This document shows positions 1 to 5,555 of a stretch of 5,974 nt of DNA, piece after piece. Made by a program: the position numbers and the translations under genes. A model generated the notes under the pieces. The model was given only the letters and a program-made list of their open reading frames with translations, was not told the DNA's origin and made no database searches. Within the stretch, counting starts at the first letter, position 1; each line of letters begins with the position of its first letter. The DNA is from JASFWK01 sp050049355 (GTDB lineage Bacteria; Chloroflexota; Anaerolineae; B4-G1; DUEL01): the NCBI GenBank assembly GCA_050049355.1, contig JASFWK010000131.1:1-5974 (forward strand), in the 5' to 3' direction.

Positions 1-146
1 GGCGGGGGATACGGGTTGATAGGGAGAGCAGGGTGAAGGGCAATGGCGACGTAGGCGGTGAGCAACCCAACCGTGGCAGCTACGGTTAGGGCGGTGAGTA
101 CATTCGCCAACCGAACAACACGCCCCCTCTGCCCAGGCTCCTGCAC
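1..146 (-). CDS. Partial TM-anchored surface protein, NPYPP motif (3' end off window)
   Basis: Only the first 48 codons are inside the window; the gene continues past the left edge. Reading from a GTG at 146-144, the protein has a basic N-terminus (QRGRVVR), one hydrophobic helix at about residues 13-37 and then the motif INPYPP at 43-48. The neighbouring gene has the same order of helix followed by NPFPP, so the two appear to be paralogues. In Anaerolineae, proteins with this arrangement normally continue into a Pro/Thr-rich linker and an extracytoplasmic beta-rich domain; that continuation is inference here. The GTG lies 1 nt after the stop of the upstream gene, which implies co-translation. 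The purine-rich tract before it (161-170) is rather far for a ribosome site, so the start is not certain; there is no in-frame ATG, and an in-frame TTG at residue 13 is the alternative. The frame is open from the start to the edge. Confidence 0.62.
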   Translation of the reverse strand, partial: MQEPGQRGRVVRLANVLTALTVAATVGLLTAYVAIALHPALPINPYPP

Positions 147-147
147 C

Positions 148-900
148 TCAGTCTTGCTCTCCCTCCTCCTCTTCCGGTTGCCACTCCTCCCAGTTCAGCG
201 TGCACGTCACATACCCCAACGACCTGCTGGCGTAGCCGCCCAGACTGGCAATGAGTTCCTCGGAGACGGCTCGATAGGTTCCATCCGGGTCTGGTGCATC
301 GTTGAAGAGCTGTACTCGAACCTCCATCGCCTGGTAGCGGCTTGGGTTGCACGCGCGCTCCCACGCAGCATCGCTGCCGTACATCAGGTTGAACCGCTCG
401 TTAGCACCTGCACGCCTCGTCTCTATAGGTGTAGGAGCGCCAGGGCATTCAATCCGGACGTGGTAGCCTGGCATCGGATCTCCATCCAAGTCCTCGACGT
501 GACCAGCTACCCCCGACCAGACTTCATACTCGGGACGGCGGTAGTTCACCTGGCATGTAAAGGGATAGGGAGCTCGCGTGACACGGGGGGTGGGAGTGAT
601 GGTGGGCGGCCAAGTGGGCGTGACAGAGGGTATGCTGGTCGGTGTCCGCGTTGGACGGGGAGTAGCCGTCGGTCCACGTGTGGCCGTGGCGGTGGGCGTC
701 CAGGTCGGAGGAAGCGGCGCGGTAGACGTGGGCGAGGGCGACCCTGAGATCATGCTGACCGAGTGCCCTGAGGGTGGAAAAGGATTGTAGAAGACGTTAG
801 GATTGGCCAGAATGATCAGATAGCAGATGGAGGTCAACGCCGTGAGGCCGAGCAGCCCCACGCTGAGTAGGTTGAACATAGCCGCGCTGTTCCTCTTCAT
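148..900 (-). CDS. TM-anchored Pro/Thr-rich extracytoplasmic protein
   Basis: A 250-residue protein of unknown function. It has one N-terminal membrane helix (about 9-32), then the motif NPNVFYNPFPP (33-43), then a low-complexity Pro/Thr/Ser linker (about 54-110) with TWTPT- and TPTP-type units, then a C-terminal domain (about 113-240) and an acidic tail ending EEEEGEQD. The C-terminal domain contains GVAGHVEDLDGDPMPGYHV, which resembles the first strands of carboxypeptidase-regulatory-like beta-sandwich domains in Chloroflexota surface proteins, and four cysteines that could form disulfides outside the cell. The helix probably acts as an uncleaved signal anchor. The start was set at the ATG at 900, because GGAGG at 908-912 is 7 nt away; a TTG one codon earlier is too close to it. 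The gene follows the parvulin lipoprotein gene by 73 nt with no clear terminator between them, and is followed 1 nt later by its apparent paralogue. Confidence 0.83.
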   Translation of the reverse strand: MKRNSAAMFNLLSVGLLGLTALTSICYLIILANPNVFYNPFPPSGHSVSMISGSPSPTSTAPLPPTWTPTATATRGPTATPRPTRTPTSIPSVTPTWPPTITPTPRVTRAPYPFTCQVNYRRPEYEVWSGVAGHVEDLDGDPMPGYHVRIECPGAPTPIETRRAGANERFNLMYGSDAAWERACNPSRYQAMEVRVQLFNDAPDPDGTYRAVSEELIASLGGYASRSLGYVTCTLNWEEWQPEEEEGEQD

Positions 901-973
901 CAACTCGCCTCCAGTACCAGCCTAGGGACTCCTGCCATCAGGCAAACGAAGCTGCAGTGCTGGCCGGCTAAGG

Positions 974-1927
974 TCACTCGCTGACGAACCGTTCAATATT
1001 CGCCTCCGCCCAGAGCGCTTCGATCCATTCCTGAAAGGCCCGCTCCCTAAGATGCTGCAGGTTCTCTGGACTCAGAGCGCGATTGGGGTCTCGTTCGGTA
1101 ACCTGCACGATGTGAAAGCCAAAAGAGCTCTCAATCACTGCGCTTGTCTGGCCGGGCTGCAGGCTGAAGGCAGCCTCTTCGACCTCTGCGGCCATCAGCA
1201 CCCCGCGAGGGAAGAACCCCAGGTCCCCCCCCGCCTGGCGGGTGCTTTCGTCCTGTGAGTAGGTCCGCGCCAGTTCACCAAAATCCTCCCCAGCCTGAAG
1301 CCGAGCCAGCAGACGCTCCGCCTCTTCGCGCGTGTCCACCAGGATATGCCGGGCATGGACGTGCTCGGCGGTCTGCGAAACAGAGGCCGTCACCTGCTCA
1401 ACGACCGCGGCACCGATCAGCTCCGCTCTCAGCTCGTTCCACACACTCTGCGGGGTGAGCCCACTCTCCTCTAGCTGGGTCTGAAACGCCTCCTCGCCGC
1501 CAGCGTCCTGGATGATCTGCGCCAGTGCAGTATCCACCTCTTCGTCTGTCACTACAATTCCCTGCGCCTCGGCCGCCTGCTCGATGAGCACCTGCTCAAT
1601 CATCCAATTGAGAATCTGTTCCCGAGCCTGGAGGAGCCGCTCCTGACCCTCCGACGTCGAAAGATCCATCCCAGAGGAGACCATAGCCTGCTGATACTGG
1701 GCGACCTGTCGCTCGTAGTCCACCAGGTAGACCGGTCGACCGTCGACCAGGGCGGCCAGGGGTCGTTCCGGCGTGGGCGATGACGTGGTCCCCTGGCTCT
1801 CAGGAGCGCTGGACGGAGAGGCCACCGGCGGCGCAGAAGTGGGAAGCGAAGCGGTGGGCGCTGGTTCACAAGCGGCCAGCAGGACTGGCAGGGTGGCCAG
1901 CCCACAGATTATTAGGCGCAGACGCAT
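974..1927 (-). CDS. Lipoprotein parvulin-type peptidyl-prolyl isomerase (SurA/PrsA-like)
   Basis: A 317-residue extracytoplasmic foldase predicted to catalyse cis-trans isomerisation of X-Pro bonds in exported proteins. The N-terminus is a lipoprotein signal peptide with lipobox LAAC (Cys20), so it should be lipid-anchored to the outer face of the membrane. A Pro/Ser/Thr linker covers about 21-56. A SurA-N-like helical chaperone domain follows (about 57-180), including the typical opening VDGRPVYLVDYERQV and a helix with ILNWMIEQVLIEQAA. The parvulin (rotamase) domain is at about 190-281: HARHILV with His194, the FGELARTYSQD segment, GGDLGFF, and SSFGFHIVQV with His272; these are the family's hallmark positions. 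ATG at 1927 is preceded by GGAGG at 1937-1941 and by a good promoter. Length and order fit PrsA/SurA relatives of Gram-positive and Chloroflexota type. It is the first gene of a probable operon with two TM-anchored surface proteins, the first of them Pro/Thr-rich. Confidence 0.93.
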   Translation of the reverse strand: MRLRLIICGLATLPVLLAACEPAPTASLPTSAPPVASPSSAPESQGTTSSPTPERPLAALVDGRPVYLVDYERQVAQYQQAMVSSGMDLSTSEGQERLLQAREQILNWMIEQVLIEQAAEAQGIVVTDEEVDTALAQIIQDAGGEEAFQTQLEESGLTPQSVWNELRAELIGAAVVEQVTASVSQTAEHVHARHILVDTREEAERLLARLQAGEDFGELARTYSQDESTRQAGGDLGFFPRGVLMAAEVEEAAFSLQPGQTSAVIESSFGFHIVQVTERDPNRALSPENLQHLRERAFQEWIEALWAEANIERFVSE

Positions 1928-1965
1928 CAGTCGTTTCCTCCGTGCATATCCCCTAGATGCAGAAC

Positions 1966-1994
1966 ATTATACCTACAGGGGGGATTTTGTGCAA
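1966..1994 (-). promoter_or_regulatory. Sigma70-type promoter of the foldase operon
   Basis: On the minus strand the sequence reads TTGCAC (1994-1989), a 17-bp spacer, then a perfect TATAAT (1971-1966). Transcription would begin near 1959, giving a leader of about 32 nt that contains the GGAGG ribosome site of the foldase gene. Both boxes and the spacing match the housekeeping consensus closely. Confidence 0.82.
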
Positions 1995-2129
1995 CCGCAC
2001 CGGTTCGACCCGCAGCTTGAGATGCGTATCGCGCAACGCACCCGACCTGTGCATGATGTGCAGAGCGCGCCTGTGATAGAGGGTATCGGGGATGTGCCCT
2101 TCACGCTGGCCCGCCCTGGCCTGGTGCGC
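1995..2129. other. Divergent intergenic region with short repeats
   Basis: Non-coding DNA between the divergent foldase and glycosyltransferase promoters. It contains a direct repeat TGTGCA at 2048-2053 and 2057-2062 (9-bp period, so on one helix face if bound) and an imperfect inverted repeat TGCGT/ACGCA around 2024-2042. No convincing gene was seen; long antisense reading frames across it are shadows of GC-rich coding sequence. Any operator role for the repeats is speculation. Confidence 0.35.
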
Positions 2130-2135
2130 TATAAT
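2130..2135 (+). promoter_or_regulatory. -10 box upstream of the glycosyltransferase
   Basis: A perfect TATAAT lies 66 nt before the GTG start of the glycosyltransferase. There is no good -35 box: the best candidate at 18-bp spacing is CTGGCC (2106-2111), and no TGn extension precedes the -10. It may be a weak or activator-dependent promoter. A leader of about 60 nt follows, without a clear Shine-Dalgarno sequence. Confidence 0.5.
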
Positions 2136-2201
2136 CACTGCCGGCCCTCGAGGCGATGGGCGGCCTGGCCCTCTACCTGAGCGGCCTTCGGATCCCGGAT
2201 T

Positions 2202-3824
2202 GTGACAGCTACCATGGAAGCTCATTCTACTTACATTTCTCAAACCAGGGCGGCGACCGTTCTGCTTGCCACGTCGATGGTGCTCTTGGCGTTCGCCATT
2301 CGTGCCGTCTCGCTGGAGGCTCAGTCTCTTTGGCGAGATGAAGTGGACGCCCTCTGCTACGCCTTCGGTTTCTCCCAGGCGCTGGCGGAAGCCGTGGAGC
2401 CCGGCAGCACGGCCAACGCCCTTGAGCCTCCCTGTGCCTGCCCGCCGACGCCGATCCCCTTGATAGGGCACACCGACACCCCCCTTCCAACCCGGCTGAG
2501 CCAGACACTCAGGGAGATGGTGCGGAACAACGGCCCGCTCTATTACCTGCTCCTGCGCATTTGGCTCGCCTCCGCTGGTACCTCCGTCACAGCGCTTCGC
2601 TTCTTCTCCCTGTGGTTTGGCGTGCTCGGCGTCCCACTGACCTACGCTTTGGGACGCCGTCTCCTGGATCGGACGACGGGTCTGGTGGCCGCCTTGCTGA
2701 CCGCCACCTCGCCCTACCTGGTGTGGTATGGCCAGGAAGCGAAGATGTACACTTTGCTGCCGACCCTCGCCCTGCTGGCCATCTACGCGCTCCGGCGCGC
2801 AGTGGAAGGACAGGGCGTGCGCTGGTGGATCACACAGATCGCCGCCACCAGCCTCGCTCTGTACACCCACATCTGGAGCGCGCTCCTGATCCCGATCCAG
2901 GCGGTCCTCTTTCTGACCTGGTGGCCTCGATCGCGTCGTCGCTGGCTGGGGGGGCTGGTCAGCCTGGTTCTGCTCACGCTCCCCTACCTACCTCTGGCGA
3001 CCTGGGAAGTCCGCCGCGTCTTCGTCCGCCAGGAGACGGGGTTCCCCTCCCACAGCCTGGGTGAAATGGCGTCGATACTCCTCAAGAGTTGGAGCACAGG
3101 ACTCTCCGGGTGGAACTGGAAGTGGGGCGCTGCGGCCAGCGGCGGTGCCGCGCTCTTGGGACTGGCGTCAGCGCTGCTGGGCAGGAGGCAGGCGAGGAGC
3201 CAGCGGACAGCGATAGGCCTGGTGGGATGGATGGCGCTGCCGGTGATCGGCATCTGGTTCGTATCCCTCTGGCAGCCTCTCTTCACCGACCGGTACCTGA
3301 TCTGGGCTGCACCGGCCTTCTATCTCCTGGCGGGCGCGGGGCTGGCTTTCCTCTGGCAACATGGACGGTGGCCAGCGCTGCCTCTGCTGACGGCAGTGCT
3401 ACTCCTCTTTGCCGGCAACTTGTGGTCGCAGGCCACCACCCCCCTCAAGTCGGATCTCCGCGCTGCGGCCGCCTATGTCGAGGAGAGATATGAGGAAGGG
3501 GATCTGCTGATCTTCCAGATTCCGCGTGTGCACTCCACTTTTGACTGCTACTTCTTGCCCAGCGACTACGCCTGGGCGGATGGGCTGTATACCAACCACC
3601 TACTCCCCGACGGCAGCTATCGCATGAGCGCAGAGGAGTCCGCAGCCTGGATGAGGGTGATCACCCGAGGCTACCCGAGGGTCTGGTTGGTCGCTTCAGA
3701 GACGGAGATGTGGGATCGGCGCCACCTGGTTGAGGGCTGGTTGGAGGCGAACAATGCACAAGTAGAGAAGGTTGGCTTCGCCTGGGTGGAGGTTCACCTC
3801 TATGAGATGGACAGACCTCCGTAG
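2202..3824 (+). CDS. Polytopic glycosyltransferase family 39 protein (ArnT/PMT-like GT-C)
   Basis: A 540-residue integral membrane glycosyltransferase. GT-C enzymes of this family transfer sugars from polyprenyl-phosphate donors to lipid, glycan or protein acceptors on the outer face of the membrane; the acceptor here cannot be told. The first helix (about 18-37) is followed by SLWRDEVDAL with the acidic pair Asp46-Glu47, the family's catalytic-loop signature. NGPLYYLLLRIWL (110-122), the ALRFFSLWFGVLGVPLTYALG segment (131-151) and SPYLVWYGQEAKMY (170-183) are typical of bacterial GT39 proteins. Many further helices follow, then a soluble C-terminal part from about residue 420 opening DLRAAAAYVEERYEEGDLLI. 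The loop between Asp46-Glu47 and PLYY is about 65 residues and carries a Pro/Cys-rich stretch (CACPPTPIP), longer than I expect for the family. An in-frame TGA at 2178 limits the start to GTG 2202 or ATG 2214 (residue 5); neither has a strong ribosome site. It stands alone as a plus-strand gene. Confidence 0.9.
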   Translation: MTATMEAHSTYISQTRAATVLLATSMVLLAFAIRAVSLEAQSLWRDEVDALCYAFGFSQALAEAVEPGSTANALEPPCACPPTPIPLIGHTDTPLPTRLSQTLREMVRNNGPLYYLLLRIWLASAGTSVTALRFFSLWFGVLGVPLTYALGRRLLDRTTGLVAALLTATSPYLVWYGQEAKMYTLLPTLALLAIYALRRAVEGQGVRWWITQIAATSLALYTHIWSALLIPIQAVLFLTWWPRSRRRWLGGLVSLVLLTLPYLPLATWEVRRVFVRQETGFPSHSLGEMASILLKSWSTGLSGWNWKWGAAASGGAALLGLASALLGRRQARSQRTAIGLVGWMALPVIGIWFVSLWQPLFTDRYLIWAAPAFYLLAGAGLAFLWQHGRWPALPLLTAVLLLFAGNLWSQATTPLKSDLRAAAAYVEERYEEGDLLIFQIPRVHSTFDCYFLPSDYAWADGLYTNHLLPDGSYRMSAEESAAWMRVITRGYPRVWLVASETEMWDRRHLVEGWLEANNAQVEKVGFAWVEVHLYEMDRPP

Positions 3825-4092
3825 CGCTGTACCCTCAGCCTCCACGACGCGGGGTTTCTGATAGCCTATTCGCCTCTGGAAGGGCTATCGTGAGCCTATC
3901 CAAGGATAGCGCTCTCTCACGGATGGCCCTCCTCGGCACGCTCAAGGGGCTCCGGTTTGGGTGACTATGATTGCAGCGAGGAGACCTCGGGATTCGACCA
4001 GGCGGCCCGAGCTGACGCAAGGCAAGTTGATCTCGCGAGCGCTGGACTCAGAAGAGGCCTGGTTGAGCCCGTGGGCCGCATCGTGGACCGTC
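3825..4092. other. Convergent intergenic region rich in inverted repeats
   Basis: The 268 bases between the convergent glycosyltransferase and thioesterase genes hold no credible gene. They contain several hairpin-capable segments: 3860-3889, 3890-3920, CGAGG-AGA-CCTCG at 3977-3989, a 10-bp pair 3994-4003 with 4057-4066, and the 8-bp palindrome CTCGCGAG at 4032-4039. None is followed by a T-run in either direction, so classic intrinsic termination is not shown, although stopping both transcripts is the obvious task for such a region. Confidence 0.55.
3860..3920. repeat. Cluster of CTAT/ATAG inverted repeats (possible bidirectional terminator)
   Basis: GATAGCC (3860-3866) is complementary to GGCTATC (3883-3889). 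Immediately after it, GAGCCTATCC (3892-3901) pairs with GGATAG plus GCTC (3904-3914, one bulged C), and GTGAG (3890-3894) can alternatively pair with CTCAC (3916-3920). The two adjacent stems share related arm sequences. The position, 36 nt past the glycosyltransferase stop, suits a terminator, but no U-tract follows. Confidence 0.5.
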
Positions 4093-4527
4093 TCATTCCC
4101 CTTCGTCCAGTCGCGGCTCGTAGGCGGTGATCGCCTCTCGCCAGCGCTCCGGCATGGGGAGGGAGCGTTCGCTCTGATAGTCGTAGCAGACCTGCACGCT
4201 GCGGGCAGTCGCCGCCAGGCGCCCATCCTCCCCCTCCATGCGGTACTCGAAGACGAAGCTGGAGTTACGGAGATCGCTGATGCGCACCCAGACCGTCACC
4301 TGCTCCCCCAGCGACAGCGGCGAGTGGTACGTGCAAGTCACCTCGGCCAGAATCATGCCCACATCATCAAGGGTCTCAAAGCTCAACCCCAGGTTTCGCA
4401 TGTACTGGACGCGGGCCTGCTCCAGATACGTCAAGTAGACAGCGTTGTTGACGTGCCCCAGCGCGTCCAGATCGCGCCAGCGGACGTGCGTTGTGGTCGA
4501 AAATCGAAAGAGATCGTCCTTCATCAT
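4093..4527 (-). CDS. Acyl-CoA thioesterase, 4HBT/YbgC/FadM-type hotdog fold
   Basis: A 144-residue single hotdog-domain protein predicted to hydrolyse acyl-CoA thioesters in the cytoplasm. The signature RWRDLDALGHVNNAVYLTYL (16-35) is the 4HBT-family active-site segment; Asp21 aligns by eye with the catalytic aspartate (Asp17) of 4-hydroxybenzoyl-CoA thioesterase. It is followed by the long hotdog helix EQARVQYMRNLGL and the strands ILAEVTCTYHSPLSLGEQVTV and SSFVFEYRM. Length is normal for the family. The physiological substrate cannot be read from sequence; long-chain or branched acyl-CoA is likelier than 4-hydroxybenzoyl-CoA given the GHVNN form. The ATG at 4527 overlaps the stop of the upstream phosphoesterase as ATGA, with AGAGGGAGG directly before it; the next codon is also ATG (4524) and has equally plausible spacing. 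Confidence 0.92.
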   Translation of the reverse strand: MMKDDLFRFSTTTHVRWRDLDALGHVNNAVYLTYLEQARVQYMRNLGLSFETLDDVGMILAEVTCTYHSPLSLGEQVTVWVRISDLRNSSFVFEYRMEGEDGRLAATARSVQVCYDYQSERSLPMPERWREAITAYEPRLDEGE

Positions 4528-5033
4528 CCTCCCTCTGCCTTTTCTGCGATTTCGATGAAGCGCGCCTGTCCTGTCCTCAAATCCAGGATACAGATGGAGC
4601 GGGGGCCACGCCGGAGGCCTCCCAGTGCTCCTGGGTTTATGACTCGCGTGGGACCTATCCGGCGATCTCCCTGTCTGTGGACATGGCCATGGAAGACGTA
4701 CGCATACTGGCCGCTGTGGATAAGGTGGCGGAGCAGCCCTTCGTCGTCGCCGTGCAGCAAGGCTACGCGGCGCCCGTCAAGCACCAGGGAATAGGAGCGG
4801 GCCAGGTGCCCCGATCCCTGCAGCGCCTCCACGGCCAAACCCAGAGCGGGCATACGGTCCATATTCCCCTGTGCAAAGTGGACGGTGAAGCCTTCCAGCG
4901 CCTCTACGACGGCCGCGCCACAGACGTCACCGCAGTGAAGCAGCCTGGTGACCTCCTCCCGGCGGAAGATCTCCACCGCCCCGCGCACGTTCCTCAGGTT
5001 GTCGTGAGTATCGGAGACTAGACCAACGCGCAT
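4524..5033 (-). CDS. Metallophosphoesterase, YfcE/MJ0936 family
   Basis: A 169-residue calcineurin-like phosphoesterase with the full set of metal ligands: SDTHDN (Asp8, His10), CGDVCG (Asp36), GNMD (Asn57), LLHGDD (His94) and FHGHVH (His115, His117, His119), then the family's INPGALGG segment (132-139). These residues bind two divalent metals that activate water for phosphodiester hydrolysis. YfcE and MJ0936 relatives cleave artificial phosphodiesters such as bis-pNPP; their natural substrates are unsettled, so no specific reaction is claimed. The protein is cytoplasmic, with no signal peptide or membrane helix. ATG at 5033 has only a weak GGA-type ribosome site, and the promoter just upstream leaves a leader of about 8 nt. 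It ends in an ATGA overlap with the thioesterase gene, so the two proteins are probably co-translated. Confidence 0.92.
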   Translation of the reverse strand: MRVGLVSDTHDNLRNVRGAVEIFRREEVTRLLHCGDVCGAAVVEALEGFTVHFAQGNMDRMPALGLAVEALQGSGHLARSYSLVLDGRRVALLHGDDEGLLRHLIHSGQYAYVFHGHVHRQGDRRIGPTRVINPGALGGLRRGPRSICILDLRTGQARFIEIAEKAEGG

Positions 5034-5047
5034 TTCGATTCCAGAGA

Positions 5048-5076
5048 ATGATAACAGAGTCCGGCGCCAGGCGCAA
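5048..5076 (-). promoter_or_regulatory. Promoter of the phosphoesterase-thioesterase operon
   Basis: On the minus strand: TTGCGC (5076-5071), a 17-bp spacer, then TATCAT (5053-5048), one mismatch from TATAAT. A start of transcription about 7 nt downstream falls near 5041, only about 8 nt before the ATG, so the mRNA would be nearly leaderless. The TTGC-C form of the -35 box matches that of the foldase promoter. Confidence 0.65.
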
Positions 5077-5294
5077 CCGACTGCCCCTCTCCTCCCTGAA
5101 ATCTGGGGGAAGGGGAGGGAATGCGGGTGGTTTCACTTTGATTCCCGCCGCACGTCGATTGAGTGAGCGCAGTGGGCTTCGCACCGACTGCCGGGTCTCC
5201 TAGTGCGCCGGTCACCACCGCCTGTCTAGGGGGGTGCGATCAGTGACGGCGAAGTCGCCCTGGAACTGGAGCGCACCCCGGGAGTGCACGCAGA
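5077..5294. other. Non-coding region with a run of hairpins
   Basis: No gene is visible between the phosphoesterase promoter and the tRNA promoter. The plus strand contains an imperfect C-rich/G-rich hairpin (CCCTCTCC 5085-5092 with GGGGAGGG 5112-5119), then three consecutive hairpins: GCAGT/ACTGC (5169-5173 with 5187-5191), CCTAG/CTAGG (5199-5203 with 5226-5230, enclosing CGGT-CACC-ACCG), and GGGGTGCG/CGCACCCC (5231-5238 with 5272-5279, enclosing GGCG-AAGT-CGCC at 5248-5259). It could encode a small structured RNA or be the remnant of one. I did not recognise signal-recognition-particle RNA, tmRNA or RNase P motifs. Confidence 0.4.
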
Positions 5295-5323
5295 TTGACA
5301 GGCTGTTCAGAGCGTGGTAGAAT
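5295..5323 (+). promoter_or_regulatory. Promoter of the tRNA cluster
   Basis: TTGACA (5295-5300), a 17-bp spacer, then TAGAAT (5318-5323): a perfect -35 box and a one-mismatch -10 at ideal spacing, the strongest promoter in the window, as expected for stable RNA. Transcription would start near 5330, leaving a leader of about 30 nt before tRNA-Ser. That leader contains a small hairpin, GGGGA (5336-5340) with TCCCC (5348-5352). Confidence 0.8.
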
Positions 5324-5361
5324 TGACTGGCGTTGGGGGAGGAGCCATCCCCTGCGTTCCC

Positions 5362-5448
5362 GGAGGGATGGCCGAGTGGACGAAGGCGGCAGTCTTGAAA
5401 ACTGCTGTGGCCGCAAGGTCACCGAGGGTTCGAATCCCTCTCCCTCCG
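5362..5448 (+). tRNA. tRNA-Ser (anticodon UGA)
   Basis: An 87-nt class II tRNA. The acceptor stem GGAGGGA pairs with TCCCTCC (5441-5447) and the discriminator is G5448. The anticodon stem GCAGT/ACTGC holds loop CTTGAAA with anticodon TGA at 5396-5398. The long variable arm is GTGGCC-GCAA-GGTCAC with a GNRA tetraloop, and the T arm is GAGGG-TTCGAAT-CCCTC. Long variable arm, G discriminator and anticodon all agree with serine. CCA is not encoded, so a CCA-adding enzyme must complete it. First in a three-tRNA cluster. Confidence 0.97.
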
Positions 5449-5459
5449 CTGGCGGTAGT

Positions 5460-5548
5460 GGGGAGGTGCCAGAGTGGATGATTGGGGCCGCCTGCTAAGC
5501 GGCTGTGGGGGTAATGCTCCACCCAGGGTTCGAATCCCTGCCTCCCCG
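5460..5548 (+). tRNA. tRNA-Ser (anticodon GCU)
   Basis: An 89-nt class II tRNA starting 11 nt after the first. The acceptor stem GGGGAGG pairs with CCTCCCC (5541-5547) and the discriminator is G5548. Anticodon stem GCCGC/GCGGC encloses loop CTGCTAA, anticodon GCT at 5494-5496, reading AGC/AGU. The variable arm folds as GTGGGG-GTAATG-CTCCAC and the T arm as CAGGG-TTCGAAT-CCCTG. No encoded CCA. Confidence 0.97.
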
Positions 5549-5555
5549 CCAGAGC

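Noticed and set aside
578..735. Repetitive DNA in this stretch as a tandem repeat array
   Set aside because: The repetitiveness comes from TPT/PTP codons of the linker and shows no fixed unit or spacer.
58..747. A 229-codon plus-strand open frame ending in Arg/Gly repeats
   Set aside because: It is the antisense of the Pro/Thr-rich linker; the minus-strand frame has a membrane helix, a ribosome site and a family motif.
901..973. Possible terminator between the foldase and the Pro/Thr-rich gene
   Set aside because: Only 4-bp stems such as CCTG/CAGG were found and no T-run on the minus strand; read-through is more likely.
1953..2870. A 305-codon minus-strand open frame
   Set aside because: It is antisense to the glycosyltransferase and the divergent promoters, has low-complexity Gly/Arg/Gln composition, and shows no domain. 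It is a GC-rich shadow.
3961..4794. A 277-codon plus-strand open frame
   Set aside because: It lies antisense to the thioesterase and phosphoesterase, both of which have full active-site motifs, and it has no recognisable domain.
5085..5119. C-rich/G-rich hairpin as an intrinsic terminator
   Set aside because: It has no T-run and sits just upstream of the phosphoesterase promoter with no gene ending into it; it may be a small dispersed GC-rich repeat.
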